Origin: Tersicoccus solisilvae
GTDB taxonomy: Bacteria; Actinomycetota; Actinomycetes; Actinomycetales; Micrococcaceae
Assembly: GCF_014643255.1 (NCBI RefSeq)
Contig: NZ_BMJI01000001.1
Location: 310,001 to 374,000, forward strand
Length of the DNA stretch: 64,000 nt
Direction: 5' to 3'
The translations under genes were made by a program, and so were the position numbers. Below, one piece after another: positions 8,518-16,343 of this stretch. Positions within the stretch are counted from its first letter, which is position 1. Each line of letters opens with the position of its first letter. The notes below the pieces were generated by a model. It ran no database searches. It saw only the letters and a list, made by a program, of their open reading frames with translations, and was not told the origin of the DNA.

Positions 8518-9975
8518 ATGAGCCTGCTCGAGACGTCCACCTGGGACGGCAAGATCTTCCTGAACGGCTGGCGCACCGGCCGCGGCGGCACCGCCGACGC
8601 GATCGAACCCGCGACCGGCAACGCGCTGGGCAGCTACGGCGTGGCCACCGCCGACGACGTCGCCGAGGCCGCCGAGGCGGCCGTCGCCGCGCAGCGGTCC
8701 TGGGCCGCGACGACCCCGGAGAACCGGGCGGCCGTCCTGCGCCGCGCGGGCGACCTATGGCAGGAGCACGCGGAGGAGATCGAGGACTGGATCATGCGCG
8801 AGTCCGGCGCGATCAAGCCCAAGGCCCAGCTCGAGACCCACATCGCCGCCAACGAGTGCTACGAGGCGGCGGCGCTCCCGTCGCACCCGGCCGGCCAGGT
8901 GCTCGCCACCAACGACGACCGCTGGTCGTTCGCCCGACGCAAGCCCTCCGGCGTCGTCTCCGTGATCGCCCCGTTCAACTTCCCGCTGATCCTCTCCATC
9001 CGCGCCGTGGCGCCCGCGCTCGCCCTGGGCAACGCGGTGCTGCTCAAGCCGGATCCCCGCACCGCCGTGTGCGGCGGCGTCGCCCTGGCGCGTGTGCTGG
9101 AGGAGGCCGGGCTGCCCGCCGGGCTGTTCGCCGTCCTGCCGGGTGGTGCCGATGTGGGCGCCGCCGTGGTCGAGGCGCCGCAGGTGCAGGTGGTCGCCTT
9201 CACCGGGTCGACGGCGGCCGGCCGGTCGGTCGGCGAGGCGGCGGCGCGGGGGCTGAAGCGCGCGCACCTGGAGCTCGGGGGCAACAACGCCCTCGTCGTC
9301 CTGCCCGGCACCGACGTCGCCAAGGCCGCCTCGGCCGGCGCGTTCGCCTCGTTCCTGCACCAGGGGCAGATCTGCATGACCACCGGGCGCCACGTGGTGC
9401 ACGAGTCGCTGTACGACGAGTACGTCGCCGCGCTCGCCGAGAAGGCGGCGAACCTGCCGGTCGGCGATCCGACCAGCGGCACGGCGGCGCTCGGCCCGAT
9501 CATCGACGAGAAGCAGCTCAAGCGGATCGACGGCATCGTGCAGGACGCCGTGCTGCACGGCGCGCGGCTGGCGGCCGGCGGCTCCAACGACGGGCCGTTC
9601 TACCAGCCCACCGTGCTCGCCGACGTCGCCACGGACAACCCGGCGTGGACGCAGGAGATCTTCGGCCCGGTGGCGCCGGTGGTCGCGTACTCCACGCTCG
9701 ACGAGGCGGTGGCCCTGGTCAACGAGAACGAGTACGGCCTCTCGGTCGGCGTCCTCGGCGACGTCGGGACGGCGATGACCCTGGCGGACCGGCTGGAGTC
9801 CGGCAAGGTGCACATCAACGAGCAGACCGTGATGGACGAGGCCAACGCGCCGTTCGGCGGGGTCAAGGCATCGGGCAACGGCTCCCGCATCGGCGGGGCG
9901 GAGGCGAACATCGACGCCTTCACCGAGGTGCAGTGGCTGACCGTCCGCCCGGAGATCGCCGACTACCCGTACTGA
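8518..9975 (+). CDS. Aldehyde dehydrogenase, benzaldehyde dehydrogenase type
   Basis: This 485-residue NAD(P)-dependent aldehyde dehydrogenase has its general base Glu252 in HLELGGNN and its nucleophile Cys286 in GQICM. The coenzyme-binding segment FTGSTAAGRSV and the C-terminal FGGVKASGNGSR are also present. It starts at ATG 8518 after AAGGAGCACC, 109 bp behind mdlC and in the same direction. The predicted step is benzaldehyde to benzoate, finishing the two-step route from benzoylformate. A relative such as a vanillin-type dehydrogenase cannot be excluded by sequence, but the neighbour argues for benzaldehyde. Confidence 0.85.
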   Translation: MSLLETSTWDGKIFLNGWRTGRGGTADAIEPATGNALGSYGVATADDVAEAAEAAVAAQRSWAATTPENRAAVLRRAGDLWQEHAEEIEDWIMRESGAIKPKAQLETHIAANECYEAAALPSHPAGQVLATNDDRWSFARRKPSGVVSVIAPFNFPLILSIRAVAPALALGNAVLLKPDPRTAVCGGVALARVLEEAGLPAGLFAVLPGGADVGAAVVEAPQVQVVAFTGSTAAGRSVGEAAARGLKRAHLELGGNNALVVLPGTDVAKAASAGAFASFLHQGQICMTTGRHVVHESLYDEYVAALAEKAANLPVGDPTSGTAALGPIIDEKQLKRIDGIVQDAVLHGARLAAGGSNDGPFYQPTVLADVATDNPAWTQEIFGPVAPVVAYSTLDEAVALVNENEYGLSVGVLGDVGTAMTLADRLESGKVHINEQTVMDEANAPFGGVKASGNGSRIGGAEANIDAFTEVQWLTVRPEIADYPY

Positions 9976-9986
9976 GGCGCGGCTCG

Positions 9987-10021
9987 GGTCGCCGGTGCCG
10001 GCGCGTATGGCGCCGGCGACC
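9987..10021. terminator. GC-rich hairpin between convergent genes
   Basis: The outer arms GGTCGCC (9987-9993) and GGCGACC (10015-10021) and the inner GGCGC/GCGCC form one long, slightly bulged stem in the 54-bp gap between the dehydrogenase and the membrane protein. It fits an I-shaped bidirectional terminator of high-GC genomes. There is no T-tract. Confidence 0.5.
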
Positions 10022-10029
10022 TCGTCGCG

Positions 10030-10539
10030 TCAGCCGTGCTGCCGCTGGAGGGCGGCGCGGTCGTGGAGCTGGTCGTGGATCAGGGCGGTGATGCCGTGGG
10101 CGAGCGCGCAGGCGACCATGGCGACGCCGATCGGGTTGTAACCGGCGCCCTGCAGCAGCACCGCCGGGGACCACACATCGGTGACGACGAGCGTGCCGGC
10201 CCCGCCGGTCAGGGCCGTCAGGCCGATTCCGGTGGCCAGCAGCAGCCCGAGCACGGCCACGATGCCGATCCGCAGCGCGGGCAGGAACTGCAGGACCGCG
10301 GCCATCGCCGCGGCCAGCGCCACCGTCGCGAGCATCAGCGCGGTGGCGGCGGGCAGGGGCCGGGCGAGCGGCCCGGAGCCGGCCGCGACCGCGGCGAGCA
10401 GCGACGAGGAGAGCATGCCGGTCACGTAGGCGAAGAGCAACCCCACGGCGCCGCCGGTCACCAGCCAGTGCCGGTGCCCGGGACAGGCGCCCTCGGCGGT
10501 GATCGCCGGTGCGGTCTCGTCGGTATGGATGTTCTTCAT
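10030..10539 (-). CDS. Small integral membrane protein, function unknown
   Basis: This 169-residue protein has a hydrophilic N-terminus (MKNIHTDETAP) and four clear hydrophobic segments (about residues 29-50, 58-80, 85-106 and 118-145), and ends in a His-rich, charged tail. I do not recognise the family. ATG 10539 was chosen; the in-frame extension to 10653 has intergenic-like composition. The gene is convergent with the aldehyde dehydrogenase. The upstream 10540-10715 gap is about 175 bp and contains a repeated GACATCTCCCG (near 10668 and 10690). Confidence 0.55.
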   Translation of the reverse strand: MKNIHTDETAPAITAEGACPGHRHWLVTGGAVGLLFAYVTGMLSSSLLAAVAAGSGPLARPLPAATALMLATVALAAAMAAVLQFLPALRIGIVAVLGLLLATGIGLTALTGGAGTLVVTDVWSPAVLLQGAGYNPIGVAMVACALAHGITALIHDQLHDRAALQRQHG

Positions 10540-10715
10540 GGTGGGCCCCCTGCCCGCGAGCACCCCGGAAACACCTCGTCCCGGAGGGCACGCAACCCTT
10601 CGTTGAGGCGACCGTACGGCACGGATCGGGTGGCCGCCACCTCCTTTCGTCACCTACTGACGGGTACCGACATCTCCCGTCCGTAGCGGGACATCTCCCG
10701 ACGGCGGCGTCGGTC

Positions 10716-11420
10716 TCAGGCGGCGGCTCGGGCCCGCGCGATCACGCGACCCCGGGCCGAGTGCGGGAACTCGTCGAGGTAGCGGCGCACCCGGACGGCG
10801 TCGACGTCGGCACCGAACAGCGGCGCGTTCGGCTCCATCCGGACGCCCTCCGCGAGGGGGCCGGCGAGCACCGGGTCGAATCCGAGCGCGTCCACGATCG
10901 AGGCGGCGATCGCGACGTCCGCCGCGTCGTCGCCGGCGACGGCGATCGCCGTCCGGCCCGGCGTCCCGCGGGGAGCGGCCTCCTCCTCGAGGTCCTCGTA
11001 GCCCACGTGGTTGAGGGCCTTGACCACGCGGGCGGCGGGCAGGAACGCCTGGACGAGTTCGCTGGTCGAGGTGCGCGGGTCGGTCAGATCGTCGCGGACC
11101 CCGTCGACCGCCCACCAGTAGTTCATCGCGTCCAGCACCAGCGTCCCCGCCACGGCGTCGACCGGGAGGGTGCGGTACTTGCCGAGCGGGATGGCGAGCA
11201 CGACGGCGTCCGCCTCGCGCGCCGCCCGCTCGGCGGTGACCGCCGTGGCGCCCGGCGCGAAGACGTCCATGACGGCCGCGACCCGGGCGGGGTCACCACT
11301 GCCCGCGATGAGGACCCGGTAGCCGGCGGCCACGGCGAGCCGAGCCAGCACGGTGCCGAGCTTGCCGGCGCCCAGGATGCCGAGGGTGCGGATGTCCGTC
11401 GAGGGGTTCACCTCCGGCAC
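10716..11420 (-). CDS. NADP oxidoreductase, coenzyme F420-dependent type
   Basis: This 234-residue protein has an N-terminal dinucleotide fold: [21 protein letters not shown] at about residues 13-33, then [10 protein letters not shown], where basic residues favour NADPH. The later part ([21 protein letters not shown]) resembles F420H2:NADP oxidoreductases and the wider NAD-binding domain 2 family. True Fno enzymes move hydride between F420H2 and NADP. Many actinobacterial relatives have unknown substrates, so F420 use is not proven. It starts at GTG 11420. The tetR gene stops 20 bp upstream (11440) on the same strand, so the two may be co-transcribed. Confidence 0.7.
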   Translation of the reverse strand: MPEVNPSTDIRTLGILGAGKLGTVLARLAVAAGYRVLIAGSGDPARVAAVMDVFAPGATAVTAERAAREADAVVLAIPLGKYRTLPVDAVAGTLVLDAMNYWWAVDGVRDDLTDPRTSTSELVQAFLPAARVVKALNHVGYEDLEEEAAPRGTPGRTAIAVAGDDAADVAIAASIVDALGFDPVLAGPLAEGVRMEPNAPLFGADVDAVRVRRYLDEFPHSARGRVIARARAAA

Positions 11421-11439
11421 AACGCCGGGGCGTCGGGCC

Positions 11440-12042
11440 TTATGCCGTCGGGCGGACCAGGGGCACGAACACCTCGTCGACGATCGAGAGGATCACCTCG
11501 TCCGGGATCGGCTTGAGCGTCATGAGCAGTTCCTGGCGGAACAGGTCGAACGGGACGCCGACCACCCGCGGGCTCAGCCGGGCCGGGTCGACCTCGCCGC
11601 GTGCGACCGCGCGGGCGACCAGCGTGTCCATCGCGGTGCCGCGGCCCATGAGGAACTCGCCGCGCAGCTCGGACAGGCCGGTGCCCGTCTCGGCGTAATA
11701 GGCAGCCAGTTGAACGGTCATCGTGACGCCCAGCCGCGCACGGGAGTGATTGGCGCGGCGCAGCAGCTCGATCACGTCCTCGCGCAAGGCTCCCGTATCC
11801 GGGATCTCGACGCGCTCCTTCCGCCCCGCGTACCCGACGGCGGCCCGCACCAGTTCGGGTTTGGTGGGCCAGCGCCGGTAGAGGACGGCGCGGCTGGTCC
11901 GCGCCCGTTCGGCCACGGACTCGATGGTGAACGCGGCGTAGCCCTTCTCCTCGAGCTCGTTCCAGGCGGCGTCCAGCAGGGCGTGCTCCAGGGCAGCGCC
12001 ACGCCGGCGCCGGGGTGCGGCCTCGTCCTCGTCAAGAGACAT
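11440..12042 (-). CDS. TetR-family repressor of the divergent efflux pump
   Basis: This 200-residue regulator has an N-terminal helix-turn-helix (about residues 15-65; the recognition part reads [18 protein letters not shown]) and a C-terminal ligand domain of the TetR_C type. ATG 12042 opens [15 protein letters not shown]; an upstream ATG at 12081 would run back through the operator and is disfavoured. It diverges from a DHA2 drug exporter, with a 23-bp palindrome between them, which is the classical repressor-pump arrangement. Confidence 0.88.
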   Translation of the reverse strand: MSLDEDEAAPRRRRGAALEHALLDAAWNELEEKGYAAFTIESVAERARTSRAVLYRRWPTKPELVRAAVGYAGRKERVEIPDTGALREDVIELLRRANHSRARLGVTMTVQLAAYYAETGTGLSELRGEFLMGRGTAMDTLVARAVARGEVDPARLSPRVVGVPFDLFRQELLMTLKPIPDEVILSIVDEVFVPLVRPTA

Positions 12043-12070
12043 TGTGTTTCTTACTCTCGTCGCCGTACTC

Positions 12071-12093
12071 TTTAGATACACATTGTCTCTAAA
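12071..12093. promoter_or_regulatory. TetR operator between tetR and DHA2 pump
   Basis: A 23-bp near-palindrome begins TTTAGA and ends TCTAAA, with ACA/TGT inner arms and two mismatched pairs. It lies 12 bp before the pump start, so it probably covers its promoter or start of transcription. A related half (AGAGACATTGTG) recurs at the repressor start near 12036-12047. It is the only strong dyad in the gap. Confidence 0.65.
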
Positions 12094-12104
12094 GGAGTGT
12101 TGTC

Positions 12105-13592
12105 ATGTCCGTGCCCCAGGCCGACTCCGGCCGCGTGGACCCCGCCGTCTGGCGCATCGTGTGGACCGTCCTCGTCGGCGGGATGGCGGTGTTGTTCGAC
12201 ACCACCATCGTCGCCGTCGCACTGCACACCCTAGCGAGCGAGCTGGACGCCCCCGTCGCCACCATCCAGTGGGTCAGCACGGGGTACCTGCTCGCGCTCG
12301 GGGCGACGATCCCCCTCGTCGGTTGGGCGCAGCGGGCGCTCGGCGCCAAACGCCTCTGGGTGGCGGCGCTGGCGCTGTTCCTGGTGGGCTCGGTGCTGTG
12401 CAGTCTCGCCTGGAGCGCCACGAGCCTGATCGTCTTCCGGATCGTCCAGGGCGTTGCCGGAGGGCTGCTGATGCCGCTGATGTCGACCATGGTCATGCAG
12501 GCGGCCGGGGGGCGCGGGCTCGGGCGGATCATGTCCGTGGTGAGCCTGCCCGCCGTCCTCGGCCCCATCCTGGGGCCCGTCATCGGCGGGCTCATCCTGC
12601 AGCAGCTGCACTGGTCGTGGATGTTCTGGGTCAACGTCCCGTTCTGCCTGGCCGGCATCGTGCTCGCCGTCGTGTTCCTGCCGTCCGACGAGCCGGTGCG
12701 GCGGGTCCCCCTGGACGTCGTCGGGTTCGTGCTGATGGCGCCGGCCCTGACCGGGATGCTCTGGGGGCTGTCGAACACCAGCGAGCCCGGCGCGTTCGCG
12801 CGCGGGGACGTGCTGGTGCCGATGGTCGGCGGGCTGGTGCTGCTGCTGGCGTTCGTCGGGTGGGCGTTGCGCCGCGGGCCCCGTGCCCTGGTGGACCTGG
12901 CGCTGTTGCGGCACTGGCCGCTGGCGTCGTCGTCGCTGCTGCTGTTCCTCTCCGGCGTGACGCTCTACGGCGCCATGCTGCTGATGCCGCTCTACTTCCA
13001 GCAGCTGCGCGGGGCGACCGTGCTCGAGGCGGGGCTCCTGCTGATCCCGCAGGGACTGGGCACCCTCGTGGCCCGCCCGATCGCGGGGCGCCTGTCGGAC
13101 ACGATCGGGGCACGTCGGCTCGCCGTGGCCGGTTTCGCCGTCGTGCTCCTGGGCACGCTGCCGTTCGCGGTGGCCGATGCGACGACGAACGTGGGGGTGC
13201 TGCTGGCCGCCCTGTTCGTGCGGGGGATCGGGCTCGGCGTCGTGACCGTCCCCCTGATGGCGCTGGGGTTCCGGGGGCTGGCGCGGCACGAGGTGCCGGA
13301 CGCCAGCATCATCACCCGCATCGCGCAGCAGGTGGGTGGTTCGTTCGGCACCGCGGTGCTGGCCGTCATCCTGACGGGTGCGACGACGGCGGCCACCACG
13401 ACGGCGGCGCTCGCCGGCGGTTTTCAGCAGGCGTTCTGGTGGGCGACCGGATTCGCCGTGGTGGGTGTCCTGCTCTCGTTCACCCTGCCGGGCCGACCGA
13501 CAGCGCCGGGGTTGGCGGACGACGGGTCGGGTCGTACGGCGGCGGGCGAGACGGTCGCCGCCGCATCACCGGTCCCTGCCCCACCGGCCTGA
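12105..13592 (+). CDS. MFS drug exporter, DHA2 (EmrB/QacA) family
   Basis: This 495-residue protein has about 14 membrane segments, as in the DHA2 family. Helix 1 contains LFDTTIVAVALHTLASEL, the typical acidic D1-type motif, and motif C occurs as LPAVLGPILGPVIGGLI. It is predicted to export drugs or cationic metabolites in exchange for protons. Its start lies 12 bp after the TetR operator, with AAAGGAG upstream. The divergent TetR is the likely repressor. The substrate is unknown. Confidence 0.88.
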   Translation: MSVPQADSGRVDPAVWRIVWTVLVGGMAVLFDTTIVAVALHTLASELDAPVATIQWVSTGYLLALGATIPLVGWAQRALGAKRLWVAALALFLVGSVLCSLAWSATSLIVFRIVQGVAGGLLMPLMSTMVMQAAGGRGLGRIMSVVSLPAVLGPILGPVIGGLILQQLHWSWMFWVNVPFCLAGIVLAVVFLPSDEPVRRVPLDVVGFVLMAPALTGMLWGLSNTSEPGAFARGDVLVPMVGGLVLLLAFVGWALRRGPRALVDLALLRHWPLASSSLLLFLSGVTLYGAMLLMPLYFQQLRGATVLEAGLLLIPQGLGTLVARPIAGRLSDTIGARRLAVAGFAVVLLGTLPFAVADATTNVGVLLAALFVRGIGLGVVTVPLMALGFRGLARHEVPDASIITRIAQQVGGSFGTAVLAVILTGATTAATTTAALAGGFQQAFWWATGFAVVGVLLSFTLPGRPTAPGLADDGSGRTAAGETVAAASPVPAPPA

Positions 13593-13620
13593 CGCACGGT
13601 CCTCCTGACATCATGTGCGC

Positions 13621-14301
13621 ATGACGACGGTGGCGGGACTGGACGGGTGTCGCGGGGGATGGGTGCTCGCCCTGGTCGAGCCACGCCGTCAGGGTTTGCG
13701 CCTGCGGGAGCTGCGAGTGATCGGTTCCCTGGCCGAACTCGATCGCGCCGGTCGATTGGCGTGCATCGGGATCGACATTCCGATCGGGTTGCCCGAGCGC
13801 GGCACGCGGGACGCCGACCGGCTGGCGCGGGCGGCATTGGGTGACCGGCGCAATTCTGTCTTCCTGACGCCGACCAGGCCCGCGCTGGCCGAGCCGACGC
13901 GGGCCGCGGCCGACATCGTCAACCGGGCTAACGACGCGGGCGGCGTCTCCGCGCAGAGCTTCGGGCTGTTCGCGAAGATCCGTGAGGCGGATGCGTGGGT
14001 CCGGACGACGAGCAACCGGGTTGTGGAGGTACATCCGGAGGTCAGCTTCACCCAGCTGCTCGGCCACCCTGCGCGGTCCAGCAAGAAGACGACAGCGGGT
14101 CTGTTCGAGCGGATGGAGGCGTTGCAGGCAGCGGGCCTGGATCCCCTGCCGGCACGGAAGCTGGAGTGCACACCCGACGACGCCATGGACGCGGTCGTTG
14201 CGGCCTGGTCGTCCTGGCGTGTGGCCGAGGGGGCCGCGGTCCCGTTCCCGCCCGAGCAACTCCTCGACGCGACCGGCCTTCCGATGCAGATCCTCGCCTG
14301 A
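13621..14301 (+). CDS. DUF429 family protein, predicted RNase H-like fold
   Basis: This 226-residue protein has the DUF429 signature: an N-terminal AGLDGCRGGWVLA strand with the first conserved Asp, then GIDIPIGLPERGTRDADRLAR, followed by EVHPEVSF and a C-terminal DDAMDAVVAAW. DUF429 proteins are predicted RNase H-like nucleases of unknown role. The ATG at 13621 is preferred to an in-frame GTG at 13615, because CATCAT (13609-13614) lies 6 nt before it, as in other leaderless genes here. The last 18 nt of the gene form one arm of a perfect hairpin. Confidence 0.75.
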   Translation: MTTVAGLDGCRGGWVLALVEPRRQGLRLRELRVIGSLAELDRAGRLACIGIDIPIGLPERGTRDADRLARAALGDRRNSVFLTPTRPALAEPTRAAADIVNRANDAGGVSAQSFGLFAKIREADAWVRTTSNRVVEVHPEVSFTQLLGHPARSSKKTTAGLFERMEALQAAGLDPLPARKLECTPDDAMDAVVAAWSSWRVAEGAAVPFPPEQLLDATGLPMQILA

Positions 14302-14322
14302 GGTTCAGGCGAGGATCTGCAT
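14284..14322. terminator. Perfect 18-bp hairpin made from the end of the DUF429 gene
   Basis: The last 18 nt of the gene (14284-14301, including the stop codon) are repeated as an exact inverted copy at 14305-14322, with a 3-nt loop GGT. A perfect, tight stem directly after a stop codon is most simply a terminator, even without a T-run. It separates the DUF429 gene from the lower-GC nuclease-like gene. An inverted duplication event is another possible origin. Confidence 0.65.
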
Positions 14323-14419
14323 CCCCGAAGGCCCGCGCCCCGACCGTCGACGGGCCGCTATAGGGTTCGAAGTCTGGGGCGTCGTGTCGATCGACGCGAT
14401 GAACAAAGGGGAAGTGGTC

Positions 14420-15763
14420 GTGGTCGAAGAGCAACCGTGGAACGCAGCGCGTCTGATTCCTACATCGGGGATCAATGGAGCGGAGGAACAGGAGCGTCGC
14501 GCAACATCGGCGTTGCTCGCAGTCATGCAGTCCGTGCGCGAGTTCGGGCGCGTCCTCACCTCGCGGTACGGTGCACCGAACTCTCCGTTGCAGACGTTCA
14601 TCGAGGTTCCATTCCAACTCGGGGAGAAGAAGGTGTTCCCGGATGGACTGATCCGGGCTAGGCGGGGACAGAAGGAATGGACCGCTCTCGTTGAGGTCAA
14701 GACCGGCACCAATCAGTTGGCAACCCAGCAGCTGGAGAACTATCTCGACGTGGCCAAGGAGCACGGGTTCGATTGCGTTCTGACCATTTCCAACGAACTC
14801 GCCCCGTCGGCCGGTCAGCATCCGACGACGGTGGACAAGCGAAAGCTGCGCAAGGTGGCGCTGCACCACCTGTCGTGGACGGAGGTCGTCACCGAGGCGG
14901 TCGTTCAGAAGGAGCACCGAGGCGTCGCCGATCCGGACCAGGCCTGGATCCTCGGCGAGTTGATCCGCTACCTCGAGCATCCGCGGTCGGGCGCGCTCAG
15001 TTTCGAGGACATGGGATCGAGCTGGGTGCCGATACGGGACGCGGTACGAGCGCGCACGCTTCGTGCCACTGACCCAGGAACCCTCGATGTCGTCGCCCGC
15101 TTCGACGCGTTGATTCGGTTCGCGTGCCTTCAGCTGGGCCGCCGCTTGGGAGCAGACGTCGTCCCGGCCCTGACGAGGGCCGAGATGAATGACCCGTCTG
15201 GTCGTTCGCAGCGGCTCGTGCACTCTCTCGTCGAGGCTGGAACCATGGCTGCGGCGATCCGTATCCCGCACGCTGTCAGTCCGATCGTTGTGACTGTCGA
15301 TGTCCGCTCCGGAGTGGTCACCTGCCACATGGATGTGGACGCACCGGGAGAGGGTCGATCCACGACTCGCGTCAACTGGCTCGTGCGCCAGCTGAAGAAG
15401 GCCCCGGAGAACGTGCGACTGGAGTCGTTCGCCGTCCGCGCCCGGGAAGGAGCGGCCGAACTGCTCGCTACGGCGAGGGACAACCCGTCGTCGCTCATCC
15501 TTGACCAGGCGAAGGAACTGAAGTCCTTCAGGGTCGCCATTCAGCGGCCCCTCGGAATGAAGCGTGCGCAGGGCCGCGGCGGTTTCATCGATTCGGTCCT
15601 CGACGCAATCGACGAGTGCTATCGGGACGTCGGTCAGAATTTGAAGGCCTGGCAGCCGGCCGCCCCGAAGATGCGGGACGACGCGGATGTTGAAAAGGAT
15701 GACACGGTGCGCTCCGGGCTTTCTTCTGCTGCCCTCTCGTCTCAGGACATCGAGGCGTCGTGA
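14420..15763 (+). CDS. Unassigned protein with PD-(D/E)XK nuclease-like core
   Basis: I do not recognise this 447-residue protein by name, though similar actinobacterial proteins are often labelled stress response protein. Near the N-terminus it has a restriction-endonuclease-like core: FPDGLI with Asp75, then LVEVKTG with Glu92-x-Lys94, the D...ExK metal site, then a Gln-rich helix (QLATQQLENYL). The remaining 350 residues are mixed alpha/beta without a known motif. GTG 14420 is used because AAAGGGGA lies 7-8 nt upstream; ATG 14399 is an alternative. Base composition is lower in GC than its neighbours (about 58% in one 60-base line), suggesting transfer. A DNA-processing or defence role is possible but unproven. 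Confidence 0.6.
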   Translation: MVEEQPWNAARLIPTSGINGAEEQERRATSALLAVMQSVREFGRVLTSRYGAPNSPLQTFIEVPFQLGEKKVFPDGLIRARRGQKEWTALVEVKTGTNQLATQQLENYLDVAKEHGFDCVLTISNELAPSAGQHPTTVDKRKLRKVALHHLSWTEVVTEAVVQKEHRGVADPDQAWILGELIRYLEHPRSGALSFEDMGSSWVPIRDAVRARTLRATDPGTLDVVARFDALIRFACLQLGRRLGADVVPALTRAEMNDPSGRSQRLVHSLVEAGTMAAAIRIPHAVSPIVVTVDVRSGVVTCHMDVDAPGEGRSTTRVNWLVRQLKKAPENVRLESFAVRAREGAAELLATARDNPSSLILDQAKELKSFRVAIQRPLGMKRAQGRGGFIDSVLDAIDECYRDVGQNLKAWQPAAPKMRDDADVEKDDTVRSGLSSAALSSQDIEAS

Positions 15764-15842
15764 TGGCGGGACACTTGATGCTGCTCGATGAGGCGCAGCC
15801 TTCTCGGACGAGGGGGCGGCGGCAACCGTCTAGATTCGGACC

Positions 15843-16112
15843 ATGAGCACCGGAACCCCGTCAGCCACGACGGTCCTCTCCGCCGAGGAGCCGGGCAACG
15901 CGCTGGCCCCCATGGCCTGGGAGGTGCTGGTCGGCGGCATCGGGCTGAGCCTGCTGCTCTACATGGTGGTCGGCCTGGTGTCGGTGCTGTCTTCTCGCGT
16001 CGTCACCGGACCCGTCAAGGTGACGTGGGCGGTCGTCGTGCTGGCGTTCCCGCTGCTGGGGCCGACGGCATGGTTCGTCTGGCGGGCGCGGCAGAGCACG
16101 TCGGTGCACTGA
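15843..16112 (+). CDS. PLDc_N domain membrane protein
   Basis: This 89-residue protein has two hydrophobic segments (about residues 26-47 and 58-80). The second reads KVTWAVVVLAFPLLGPTAWF, the signature of the PLDc_N domain, which occurs alone or in front of phospholipase D domains such as cardiolipin synthase. Here there is no catalytic domain, so it is a stand-alone membrane anchor of unknown job. TAGATT (15831-15836) sits 6 nt before the ATG, so the transcript is probably leaderless. Confidence 0.75.
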   Translation: MSTGTPSATTVLSAEEPGNALAPMAWEVLVGGIGLSLLLYMVVGLVSVLSSRVVTGPVKVTWAVVVLAFPLLGPTAWFVWRARQSTSVH

Positions 16113-16206
16113 GGCCGGCGACCGGGGAGGCGGCTGAGGCGATGGACGACCGCGAGGCACGCCGGGGCGAGACACCCTTCCCTTCCACCTGATGGTCCTA
16201 CCCATG

Positions 16207-16269
16207 CGCCGAGTGTCCGGAAGATGCAGTCAAACGCGACGGATGAATGCGTCTGCCGCCCACTCGGCG
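16207..16269. repeat. Hairpin-ended intergenic repeat, copy 2
   Basis: Perfect 9-bp arms CGCCGAGTG (16207-16215) and CACTCGGCG (16261-16269) bound a 63-bp element. It aligns with 2384-2447, sharing GCAGTCAA, AATGCGT and the right end CACTCGGCG in the same order. It lies in the 223-bp gap between the convergent PLDc_N and purB genes, which otherwise shows nothing but a short tandem duplication. Confidence 0.55.
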
Positions 16270-16306
16270 CGACGAGACGGCGATCGGCGGCTCGGTCGAG
16301 CAGCGA

Positions 16307-16343
16307 CCGCCGTGCCCCTACGCCCCGCCGTGCCCCTACGCCC
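16307..16343. repeat. 18-bp tandem duplication across the purB stop codon
   Basis: The unit CCGCCGTGCCCCTACGCC is present twice in perfect tandem (16307-16324 and 16325-16342). The second copy holds the purB stop codon (read on the minus strand). The protein is unaffected because the extra copy lies after the stop. It looks like a recent slippage duplication. Confidence 0.75.

Noticed and set aside
16113-16206. tRNA or small RNA gene in the gap before purB
   Set aside because: No cloverleaf with TTC-A/G and matching acceptor arms could be found; only the hairpin repeat and tandem duplication are present.
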